From positions 1 to 64,000 of the IMG/VR virus record IMGVR_UViG_3300043640_000137: a stretch of 64,000 nt of DNA; one strand, 5' to 3'. How positions within the stretch are numbered: position 1 is the first letter of the stretch; every line of letters begins with the position of its first letter. The DNA is from a virus. Shown here one piece after another: positions 49,620 to 56,499 of this stretch. Made by a program: the position numbers and the translations under genes. The notes below the pieces were generated by a model. The model was given only the letters and a program-made list of their open reading frames with translations, was not told the origin of the DNA and did not search any database.

Positions 49620-49925
49620 TCAGAACCCTTCCCGACGCGGTGCGCCGTTCTCTTCCATGCAGGCGACGCCAAGGGCAGTCACCTTGCGGATGAAGTCGAG
49701 CACCTTGTTCTTTGCATCCGGCCCCCATGAAGTCGCGGCAATGCGCTTCGCTTCGTCGAGGTACACGTCCATGTAAAGGATGAACTCATCGACCGAATGG
49801 CTCGGAGCACCGTTGTCGCGGCTCTTGCGCATGTTCTGGTACGCGCGCTCGCTATCCACCGCCTCGTAAGCCGATTGCCGCTCGACCGAACGGGGGTAGA
49901 TGAGAGCACCGATGTTCTGGGTCAT
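49620..49925 (-). CDS. conserved-type phage hypothetical protein
   Basis: 101 residues. EAVDSERAYQNMR ... SVDEFILYMDVYLDEAKRIAA ... VLDFIRKVTALGVACMEENGAP resembles a helical family common in phage early regions, function unknown. ATG overlaps the previous stop. Confidence 0.6.
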   Translation of the reverse strand: MTQNIGALIYPRSVERQSAYEAVDSERAYQNMRKSRDNGAPSHSVDEFILYMDVYLDEAKRIAATSWGPDAKNKVLDFIRKVTALGVACMEENGAPRREGF

Positions 49926-50047
49926 AGTACGTGGAACCTTCTAGCGAAGTGGTAGAGGAGGATCAGGGCACCGAGGCAGACAGCAGCCTTGAAGAGATCG
50001 CCTTGCTGCCACGCCCAAATCCGTACATTCCAGACGAGACCGCGCAT
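49922..50047 (-). CDS. tiny membrane protein
   Basis: 41 residues from ATG 50047, next to the stop of the gene before. Residues 18-34 (FKAAVCLGALILLYHFA) form one hydrophobic helix flanked by basic residues. Confidence 0.5.
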   Translation of the reverse strand: MRGLVWNVRIWAWQQGDLFKAAVCLGALILLYHFARRFHVL

Positions 50048-50048
50048 G

Positions 50049-50315
50049 TCAGAACCCTTGTGCCGGCTTGAAGATGATCCCGATGACGAGGACCACCAGG
50101 AGGATGAAGGCGATGTTGGAAAGGTCGCAGGGCAGCAGCTTGCCCGTCTCCTCATCGCCGCCGCATGACCCGCACATGAGGTCGAGCAGCCGGTCATTGC
50201 CCCACTGCGTCCACATCCACCGGAAGCGCGTGCTGTAGTGAAGGTTGTCGTGCAAGGTCAGCAGCAGCATCGCCGTGTTGAGCCAGAGGGTGCGGAGAAA
50301 AAGGGTCTTGACCAT
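50049..50315 (-). CDS. small membrane protein
   Basis: 88 residues with a C-terminal hydrophobic helix (NIAFILLVVLVIGIIF, about residues 66-83), an N-terminal semi-hydrophobic segment and CGSCGG between. The start MVKTL lies in a sequence shared with the gene at 48660 (GGGTCTTGACCAT on the plus strand). Confidence 0.5.
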   Translation of the reverse strand: MVKTLFLRTLWLNTAMLLLTLHDNLHYSTRFRWMWTQWGNDRLLDLMCGSCGGDEETGKLLPCDLSNIAFILLVVLVIGIIFKPAQGF

Positions 50316-50319
50316 AAAA

Positions 50320-50547
50320 TCACCGCCGCGGTTTCAGGTATTCGACTTCGAGAGACTCCAAGGCGTTGAGCACGGCCTTGATGTCCCGCTGTGCGACGCT
50401 GGTGCTTGCATGGACCAGCAGCACGATCGCTCGCTCGTTGAGCCTGCCGGCGCGCAGCCTCTTCACGCCTTGCGACATCTCGACGATCGCTGCGGCGAGG
50501 ACTTCGCTCGGAGTCTCGTCGGGCGTCACGACTATGCTGCGGGTCAT
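50320..50547 (-). CDS. hypothetical small helical protein
   Basis: 75 residues, helical throughout (PSEVLAAAIVEMSQGVKRLRAGRLNERAIVLLVH). Overlaps its upstream neighbour by four bases. No family was recognised. Confidence 0.5.
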   Translation of the reverse strand: MTRSIVVTPDETPSEVLAAAIVEMSQGVKRLRAGRLNERAIVLLVHASTSVAQRDIKAVLNALESLEVEYLKPRR

Positions 50548-50741
50548 CGGCCTACCCTCTTGATGCGCGAGATGTGGATCGGCGCGTAAGGCAGGCCCTC
50601 CATCGCGTGCATGGCTCGGTCGGCAGCCGTGTCGATGAGGCTGCGAACCTCTTCACGCGTGAGATGCTGCGTGTCCACCGAGATCGTGATGTCGATCTTC
50701 GCGTGGGGCGTATCGGCGGCGAGCCGGGTTGAGCGCCTCAC
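50544..50741 (-). CDS. hypothetical small protein
   Basis: 65 residues from GTG 50741, overlapping the previous stop. KIDITISVDTQHLTREEVRSLI looks like a beta-alpha unit. No family was recognised. Confidence 0.45.
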   Translation of the reverse strand: MRRSTRLAADTPHAKIDITISVDTQHLTREEVRSLIDTAADRAMHAMEGLPYAPIHISRIKRVGR

Positions 50742-51319
50742 CGGACGTACGCCTCGGCCGGCATGCGACCTTGCGCATCGAGCGCGTAAAGGGTGCGGGC
50801 TTTGTTGCCGAAGCCGTAGGAGTATCCCACGGGCGGCTTCCGACCAGCGGAGTCGGGGTTGCCGTTGCCGTTGCCGGTGCGGGGGTAGTGGGGTCCTTGC
50901 GCCAGTCGCGCGACAAGCTCCTCGACGCTGAAGAAGACGCCGCCGGACGCGAAGTTATACATGACGTCGTAGCGCTCGGGCATCGGACCTTCGATCAGGA
51001 TGAAGCCCTGCTTGCCGCAGCCGATCATGTAGCCGAGTTCCAGATGGCCGCTCTTGCCGGCGGGCATCAAGAGAACGGCCGTGTCCTGCGCGTCGAGATG
51101 TCGCTTGTCGAAGTCGAACACGTCCTGCGCGTGGGGCGCGGCGAGCGCTTCCGAGTACGTGCGACCGCGCTGCGTCTCGTAGCGCTGCCAGCAGTCGTCA
51201 GCCTCGGGACCAGCGGCGAACCAGTCGTCGAACACGGCATGCCCGCTACGGCGAAGCTCAGCGGAGACAAGGGGGACGCGCTCGTTGCGTAGCGATCCGA
51301 TCAGATAGATTTTTCGCAT
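50738..51319 (-). CDS. nucleoside 2-deoxyribosyltransferase-like protein A
   Basis: 193 residues. IYLIGSLRNERVPLVSAEL, FDDWFAAGPEADD and GHLELGYMIGCGKQGFILI match the deoxyribosyltransferase superfamily, whose members move the deoxyribose between bases or cleave nucleotides. The C-terminal 50 residues (Gly/Asn/Pro-rich, then YGFGNKARTLYAL) are extra. A second relative lies at 51604. Confidence 0.65.
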   Translation of the reverse strand: MRKIYLIGSLRNERVPLVSAELRRSGHAVFDDWFAAGPEADDCWQRYETQRGRTYSEALAAPHAQDVFDFDKRHLDAQDTAVLLMPAGKSGHLELGYMIGCGKQGFILIEGPMPERYDVMYNFASGGVFFSVEELVARLAQGPHYPRTGNGNGNPDSAGRKPPVGYSYGFGNKARTLYALDAQGRMPAEAYVR

Positions 51320-51600
51320 GACACTTCCTCGACGACCGGAAACGACGCGTACCGGCTGATAAAATTGGCTGGGATATTCTTGCCGATCTCGTGTGCGAGT
51401 CCGGTGGGATCGGTGTATTCGAGACCACGGAGGTCATTGACCTTCATGACCTTCAACACGCCTTCCTTCGCAAGCTCGTCGAGCACCTTCTTCATACGCG
51501 CGCCGATACGGGACGCTGTGTTGAAGGTGAGCTTGGTCGCGGACTGGTGCTTCCAGAACACGGCGCAGACTGCTCGCGCGCTTTCGGTGAGAACGACCAC
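51301..51600 (-). CDS. probable winged-helix protein
   Basis: 99 residues from GTG 51600. Helical with SRIGARMKKVLDELAKEGVLKVMKV, the look of a small winged-helix domain. It lies between the two deoxyribosyltransferase-like genes and overlaps the first by 19 bases. Confidence 0.45.
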   Translation of the reverse strand: MVVLTESARAVCAVFWKHQSATKLTFNTASRIGARMKKVLDELAKEGVLKVMKVNDLRGLEYTDPTGLAHEIGKNIPANFISRYASFPVVEEVSCEKSI

Positions 51601-51603
51601 GGG

Positions 51604-52140
51604 CTAAAGCCCCGGTGTGAGCAGATGCGCCGCGATGATCGCGGCCTCTTCGAGCGTCGGCACGATGTAGCCGGCGATGGCCTGGATCATGCCGTGCCAA
51701 TGCGGGTTCACCAGCGGAACCTCTTCATCGGGGCGAGGATTCGAGCGGAACATCTGACCGTCTCGCTCGATGACGAGGATGACCGGCTTGCGGTAGGCGT
51801 GCGCGAGGCCGAACTCGATCGCAGTGCCGACCGATGCCTTCTCGGCGCCGAGGAAGTTCGCGATCATGAGATCGCAGTTCATGACGTCGTTGCCGTCGCG
51901 ACACATGATGCCCTTGGCCGTGGCCATGGCGTGTTGCGGGTACATGTTGGGATCGCCGACGAGGATGCCCGCGTCCTTCAGAAAGGACTTGCCGCGCATC
52001 GGCGACAGCGTGCGAATGTGGTCCGGCAGAAGCTTCGCGAGGTCCGCGCGCCAACCAAGAGCCGAGTCCTGGTAGTTGAGGCCGGTGATCGGCCCAGCCG
52101 TGTAGACGGTTTTCTGAGGGTACGGCAGGAGGTTCAGCAT
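51604..52140 (-). CDS. nucleoside 2-deoxyribosyltransferase-like protein B
   Basis: 178 residues, ATG six bases after GGAG. VYTAGPITG, CDLMIANFLGAEKASVGTAIEFGLA and RKPVILVIE fit the same superfamily as the neighbour at 50738, in a more typical form with the conserved Glu in TAIEFG. Its own promoter lies upstream (52190). Confidence 0.65.
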   Translation of the reverse strand: MLNLLPYPQKTVYTAGPITGLNYQDSALGWRADLAKLLPDHIRTLSPMRGKSFLKDAGILVGDPNMYPQHAMATAKGIMCRDGNDVMNCDLMIANFLGAEKASVGTAIEFGLAHAYRKPVILVIERDGQMFRSNPRPDEEVPLVNPHWHGMIQAIAGYIVPTLEEAAIIAAHLLTPGL

Positions 52141-52170
52141 CGTCGTCTCCGTTTCAATCCTAGGAAGCTG

Positions 52171-52240
52171 TTGCTCAGCTATTATTAAGACTGTAACGGA
52201 AAGGTTTTTGGCTGTCTAGCCTTTTTAAGTAGCTGATCGG
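52171..52240 (-). promoter_or_regulatory. minus-strand promoter with flanking TAGCT motifs
   Basis: On the minus strand TAGACA (plus 52213-52218), 17 bases, TACAGT (plus 52190-52195). CAGCTACTTAA (plus near 52225-52235, overlapping the end of the next gene) and AGCTGAGC (near 52173) flank it. Confidence 0.55.
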
Positions 52241-52461
52241 TGTTTTATCCAGAGCGTCCGCGCGCTCATGGTGCCGAGGACCGTTTCAAGGAGGAAGAGG
52301 TACATCGGCCACGGCTGAACGAAGAAGGTCCAGGCGGCCCAGATGATGCAGCCGAGAAGGAGCAACGCCGACGCGAGCTTCACGTTGCGCGCCATCGTCC
52401 AATAACCGCCGAAGATAACGGCGGCGCCGACAAGCTGGATCGCGTCGGAGATGCTTAACAT
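52225..52461 (-). CDS. membrane protein with three helices
   Basis: 78 residues from ATG 52461. Hydrophobic segments about 6-22 (DAIQLVGAAVIFGGYW), 28-48 (VKLASALLLLGCIIWAAW) and 52-66. No family was recognised. Confidence 0.55.
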   Translation of the reverse strand: MLSISDAIQLVGAAVIFGGYWTMARNVKLASALLLLGCIIWAAWTFFVQPWPMYLFLLETVLGTMSARTLWIKHRSAT

Positions 52462-52463
52462 GA

Positions 52464-52844
52464 TCAATCTTTCTTATGGCTCAGGCTGCCGAACTCGTTG
52501 ACGCGTTGCGGGCGCAGACCGTTGATCGCGTGCTTGTCTTCGGTGCTGGCGTGGATTTCCGCCGATGAGATGCCTGCGAGGCCGGCATATATTCTGAGGC
52601 AGATGCGAACGTCGCAAAGCTCTTTGACCGCTTCGACAATGCTCGGCTTCGTGCCTCGCGCGACCTCTTTAATGACCGCCTGCTGGACCACGGCCTCGAT
52701 CTGGTGAGGCGGAACACCAGCGGCGAAGCAGAACTCGACGTATTCTTCGAGTCCCTTCAGAGCCATCGGCCGCGATGCCGGCTCGACGCCGCCGGATGCT
52801 TCAAGGAACTGTCGGCGATACTGCTCGGCGAACTTATTGATCAT
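52464..52844 (-). CDS. MazG-like nucleotide pyrophosphohydrolase candidate
   Basis: 126 residues, ATG six bases after AGGAG. LEEYVEF (about residue 32) and VKELCDVRICLRIYAGLAG (about residue 73-91) resemble the paired EExxE and ExxD helices of all-alpha NTP pyrophosphatases. The fit is partial. It belongs with the nucleotide genes nearby. Confidence 0.45.
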   Translation of the reverse strand: MINKFAEQYRRQFLEASGGVEPASRPMALKGLEEYVEFCFAAGVPPHQIEAVVQQAVIKEVARGTKPSIVEAVKELCDVRICLRIYAGLAGISSAEIHASTEDKHAINGLRPQRVNEFGSLSHKKD

Positions 52845-53091
52845 CGTTCTCTCCTAGTGACAGCAGTCGGGGGCAGTCGTCCCAATCGATGAAGCCATGC
52901 GGACACGGCGGCGTATATCTGTCGTGCGGGTTCGTCCGAACCGGCGTCGCGATGCTGTCCTTCAGGCAGCACGGCTGGCCCTTCATGCACGGCACTTCCA
53001 TCGGGCACACGCCGATGCCGCTGGCGGGACAATCCTGGCGACGGCTGCCGTCCAGGAGTCGCCACTTCAGCCGCTTCAGAAATCGCCGCAT
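52834..53091 (-). CDS. small Cys-rich basic protein
   Basis: 85 residues from ATG 53091, overlapping the previous stop. Basic N-terminus (RRFLKRLKWRLLDGSRRQ), then eight Cys including CPMEVPCMKGQPCC and CPHGFIDWDDCP. Probably metal-binding. Confidence 0.5.
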   Translation of the reverse strand: MRRFLKRLKWRLLDGSRRQDCPASGIGVCPMEVPCMKGQPCCLKDSIATPVRTNPHDRYTPPCPHGFIDWDDCPRLLSLGENDDQ

Positions 53092-54806
53092 CACCCGCTC
53101 CCTTTCGCGCGCCACTTGCCGTTCCAGAACGTGACGATCGCGCGCTTGCCGTTCTCGTAGGTGAGAATCTGCGAGTGCGACCACGAACTCGGGCCGTGTG
53201 TCCAGTCGGGATCGAGCACGCCGCAAGTGCCGGACGTGAAGACGCCATCGACGATCGAGGCCGAATGCTCGTGACCGCGGTTCATGCGGCGGCCCATGCG
53301 AGCGTAGGCCAGCGGGCTACCAGGGCGGCCGTTGGGGCCGGTGTCGCCGTGCATACCGTTCTCGATGCCGCCGTGATCGTCGGGGCACAGGATGAAGCTC
53401 TCGTCTTCTGCGAGGAACTGCGCCAGCTTCTCGGGCTTCGCGACGCCGATCTCCCGAAGCGCAAGGTAGAGGTAGTTCGGGCTCAGGCCACGGTGGATGC
53501 AGTCGTAGACACGAGCCGACATCGCAAGCCAGAACTCGCAGTTCACCGGGTCTTCGCGGCCGTCTTGCTCCTGAAGCCAGCGAGCGAGATGGTGATGATG
53601 GTTGCTATCGACGATGACGCTCTTGCACCACGGCCGGAAGGCGAGCCGGAGGAACGCTGCGACGTCGGTCACTTCTTTGCGGATGTCCTCGGCGCCTTGG
53701 ATGTAGCGGCGGAACATCGTGTGCGGGTTCTTCATCTCGTGATGCGAGCGACCGCGGAAGTGGAGAACGTCGTGGAGGAACTGGTACTCCGGCTTCAACT
53801 CATCGAGCATGCCGTTGGCGCCCCAGGCGATATCGTACGCGCCTTTGTCGCCCTCAGCGACGTGGATGTCGCCCCAGGTGATGCCCTTGACGCGATGGCC
53901 GGTCGTGACCTCGCCGTCCTTCACCCGCATGTCGTAGGCGTAGATCACGCCTTCGCTGTTCGCGTTGAGTTGGATAGGGAACCAGTCGCCGTCGCTATCG
54001 ACCTGGACGAGCAGCCCACCGTAGCAATGATGGAACTCGGCCTTCAGCCCTTCCTTGCGCTGGATGTAGTTGCGCTGCGTGAGGGTGCCGGTGGTGTAGT
54101 TGAATTTCGCCGGCTCCCCTCGGGCCGACGCGATCGACTGCATCTGAATCTTGACGTGAGGGAAGATGCCCGAGCGACGGCCGGTGTAGACTTCGAGCCC
54201 GGAGAGCGGTCGTACCGCGGTCGGCAGGATGTTCATCTCGCCGCACCAGACGAGCCCAGGCGCAAGCTCCTCACGGGTGTCGCAAAGGTACGGCTCGATC
54301 CGAGAATCCCACCAGCGGTCCTCGCTGCCGCCCAGGCGCTCGCGTTTGGTGAACGCCCCTTTGTCACCCTTCGCGCCGAGGCCCAGCTTCATATAAGCGA
54401 ACCGGGAGACGAGCAGATCGGCGTCGAGGTAGTCCTTCAGCGCGAGCATGTTCTGCCACAGCTTCTCGTGCAGCTTCGTGTTGTTCTGCGCGCACGTCAG
54501 GATGTAGGAGTAGACCTGACCTTCAGGCGGCGTCTCGAAACCGCCCGGCTGCATGGCGCGAAGCTGACCACCGGGCCGCGGCTTCGATTTCGGTGTCGCA
54601 TTCGCAACGACATCTTTGTGTTGGGTCTTCGGCTTCGCACCGACCGACAGAGGCTCCATGAGTCCTTCCGCCACGGCGGCGTGATACACTTTGAGGAAGC
54701 TGACCCACGACATGTTGTCGTCGGTGCCGCGGATCGAGCGCCACGATGCTTTGAGGCTGCCCTTTTCTTTGTAGAGCTTCACGAGCTTCTTCGGTGTCAT
54801 GGCCAT
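53091..54806 (-). CDS. calcineurin-like metallophosphoesterase, T5 A1-like
   Basis: 571 residues from ATG 54806, eight bases after GGAG. The C-terminal half carries the metal-site motifs of metallophosphoesterases: GDIH (about 329), VDSNHHHH (about 405) and GHEH (about 530). The overall pattern (VLHFRGRSHHEMKNPHTMF, WCKSVIVDSNHHHHLARW) resembles the A1 protein of phage T5 and relatives. About residues 1-110 hold a helical DNA-binding-like start and a linker. A nuclease role is likely but unproven. Confidence 0.65.
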   Translation of the reverse strand: MAMTPKKLVKLYKEKGSLKASWRSIRGTDDNMSWVSFLKVYHAAVAEGLMEPLSVGAKPKTQHKDVVANATPKSKPRPGGQLRAMQPGGFETPPEGQVYSYILTCAQNNTKLHEKLWQNMLALKDYLDADLLVSRFAYMKLGLGAKGDKGAFTKRERLGGSEDRWWDSRIEPYLCDTREELAPGLVWCGEMNILPTAVRPLSGLEVYTGRRSGIFPHVKIQMQSIASARGEPAKFNYTTGTLTQRNYIQRKEGLKAEFHHCYGGLLVQVDSDGDWFPIQLNANSEGVIYAYDMRVKDGEVTTGHRVKGITWGDIHVAEGDKGAYDIAWGANGMLDELKPEYQFLHDVLHFRGRSHHEMKNPHTMFRRYIQGAEDIRKEVTDVAAFLRLAFRPWCKSVIVDSNHHHHLARWLQEQDGREDPVNCEFWLAMSARVYDCIHRGLSPNYLYLALREIGVAKPEKLAQFLAEDESFILCPDDHGGIENGMHGDTGPNGRPGSPLAYARMGRRMNRGHEHSASIVDGVFTSGTCGVLDPDWTHGPSSWSHSQILTYENGKRAIVTFWNGKWRAKGSG

Positions 54807-55063
54807 TGTCGGCGCTCCATAAAAGCAACAAGAATCTCGCCGTGGCACGCCTTCGGCTTGCACACGCATCCAATCGTTTTGTCGGTGAGAACTTCGCGGG
54901 CGCGTTCAACAATCTCCGGGTGATCGCGAAGGTGTTGCGCGTAGAGCATGAGACACTTATCCCGGCCGTAGACTTCGACGCGAAACGGATTGCTGAAAAT
55001 GCTCGGCCGCAAGATCGACACGTCGTAGCGTTCGCCGCTTCGGATGTTGATCACACGAGTCAT
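54797..55063 (-). CDS. DUF4326 protein
   Basis: 88 residues from ATG 55063. RPSIFSNPFRVEVYGRDKCLMLYAQHL and CVCKPKACHGEILV match DUF4326, a small family of phage proteins with conserved Cys and His residues and unknown function. A longer form from GTG 55177 would lack family similarity in its extra part. Confidence 0.65.
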   Translation of the reverse strand: MTRVINIRSGERYDVSILRPSIFSNPFRVEVYGRDKCLMLYAQHLRDHPEIVERAREVLTDKTIGCVCKPKACHGEILVAFMERRQWP

Positions 55064-55189
55064 GGAGTGCCGAGCAAGGTGTAGACGCTCGCCTGCCGGT
55101 TCGTTGGCCACAGACAGAAACGGAGAAAATGATCTGTGTTCGCCCCAATCCTTGGTGCTTCCGTTGACACTCGGCACTCCACTTTCTCA

Positions 55190-55237
55190 AACGTACAATA
55201 GGCCCTGGCAGGAGTCAATGTAGCTCGATAGCTATTT
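55190..55237 (-). promoter_or_regulatory. minus-strand promoter with TAGCT motifs
   Basis: On the minus strand TTGACT (plus 55213-55218), 17 bases, TACGTT (plus 55190-55195). AATGTAGCTCGATAGCTATT (from plus 55217) lies just upstream and overlaps the end of the RuvC-like gene. Confidence 0.55.
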
Positions 55238-55705
55238 GATAATTCCGGTAAGCTTTTGATAACCGTACAGAGCTATAAGCGCTGCTTCGGCGATGCCGTC
55301 CTTGTACCCGCCGCGAGGACCGATGAAGTCCTTGGTCTGCTTAGGGAACAGTTCCATGATGCGGATCACGGACGTTGACTTGTCGGCCTTGACCTTCATG
55401 GCCGGCTTCCAGACAGACGGCGAAGCCTCGGTGATTGGCGTGCGCGACGCTTGGAAGATGCCAGTGATGCGGCCCGTGGCGTATCCAAAGTTGAACATGC
55501 TCACCGTGCCTTGGTCGGGACGGGCGCCTACCTTCTCGATGAAGAGATGGTCGGCCGGCAGGATCAGGATATCGAGCAAGTCCATAAGCTCGGGCCACAC
55601 GACGAACTTGCCGGCCTTCGGGATTTCGAGAGTTACAAGCGACGTGCCGTCGTACTTTGCGACGCCACCGCTCTTGCCTGGATCGACACCAACAACGCTA
55701 AGCAT
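55232..55705 (-). CDS. RuvC-like Holliday junction resolvase
   Basis: 157 residues. VVGVDPGKSGGVA (first catalytic Asp), LFIEKVGARPDQG (Glu) and a C-terminal acidic pair in DGIAEAALIALYG (about 140) fit the RuvC/RNase H fold of phage resolvases that cut branched DNA before packaging. Confidence 0.75.
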   Translation of the reverse strand: MLSVVGVDPGKSGGVAKYDGTSLVTLEIPKAGKFVVWPELMDLLDILILPADHLFIEKVGARPDQGTVSMFNFGYATGRITGIFQASRTPITEASPSVWKPAMKVKADKSTSVIRIMELFPKQTKDFIGPRGGYKDGIAEAALIALYGYQKLTGIIK

Positions 55706-55723
55706 GGTTCAAGCCTTCCTCGA

Positions 55724-56497
55724 TTATTGATTGATGGCAGCGAGGTCGTTTAGGTCGAAGGCTGCGGCCTCTTCGTCTTCGATACGTTGCCGCGCAACAT
55801 CGACATACTTCGACTCTTTTTCGATTCCGATGAACCGCCGGCCTTCACGAAAAGCGGCCAATGCCGTTGTTCCCGACCCGATACAACTGTCGAGAATAAC
55901 GGCGTTACGCTCTGTGTATGTTCGGATCAGATACCGAAAGAGATCAACCGGCTTTTGAGTCGGATGAAGGCCGACTTGAGAACTGTGCTTCGGGAACAGC
56001 AAAATCGACTTCGGGTATTTCAACCCGCTAAGGTCATCCGGCGCACGGCCCGAAATCAGCCTCGTCTCGGATACGTTCTTCGTCGATCCGCCCTGCTTAT
56101 GGTTGGGCCGTCCCGGCGTCATCTGCGGGTTGTAGGAGCACTGCTTATCGTAAAACACCAGCACGCTTTCATGCTGCTTTAACGGTTGCCGCTTCGCGTT
56201 CGCGAAGTTAGTCGGGTTCACTTTGTCCCAGACCCATTCGTATTTGAACATCTTGGGGTTGGACATGACCAGCGCACTTGTGAACGGCTGGCTCGCCGTT
56301 AACACGATTGCCGACCCCGGCTTGATAACGCGCTTGTACTGTTCCCACAGCGGCTCGAACTGAACCACCGCGTCCCACGGGCAATACGTAGTTCCGTATG
56401 GAAGATCGCAGAGGATCATGTCCACGCAAGCGTCGGGAATGCGCCGCATGACGGCAAGGCAGTCGCCTTCGTGGATTTTGTTGATCAAGGCGTCCAT
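55724..56497 (-). CDS. DNA methyltransferase (N6-adenine/N4-cytosine type)
   Basis: 257 residues from ATG 56497, seven bases after GGAAGG. Motif IV DLPYGTT precedes motif I DSCIGSGTTALAAFREGRRFIGIE, the order of beta-class amino-methyltransferases. The HPTQKPVDLF box is also typical. Target sequence unknown. No restriction enzyme is adjacent, so self-protection or regulation is more likely than restriction. Confidence 0.8.
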   Translation of the reverse strand: MDALINKIHEGDCLAVMRRIPDACVDMILCDLPYGTTYCPWDAVVQFEPLWEQYKRVIKPGSAIVLTASQPFTSALVMSNPKMFKYEWVWDKVNPTNFANAKRQPLKQHESVLVFYDKQCSYNPQMTPGRPNHKQGGSTKNVSETRLISGRAPDDLSGLKYPKSILLFPKHSSQVGLHPTQKPVDLFRYLIRTYTERNAVILDSCIGSGTTALAAFREGRRFIGIEKESKYVDVARQRIEDEEAAAFDLNDLAAINQ

Positions 56498-56499
56498 AA

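Noticed and set aside
53175-54923. Long open frame (582 codons) antisense to the metallophosphoesterase gene
   Set aside because: Shadow frame of a GC-rich gene: no binding site, poor composition (Arg/Val/Ala/Asp-rich), and the opposite strand encodes a protein with clear metal-site motifs.
55724-56497. CcrM-type cell-cycle methyltransferase
   Set aside because: The motif order and the DLPYGTT motif differ from CcrM, so the GANTC richness of the left block cannot be tied to this enzyme.
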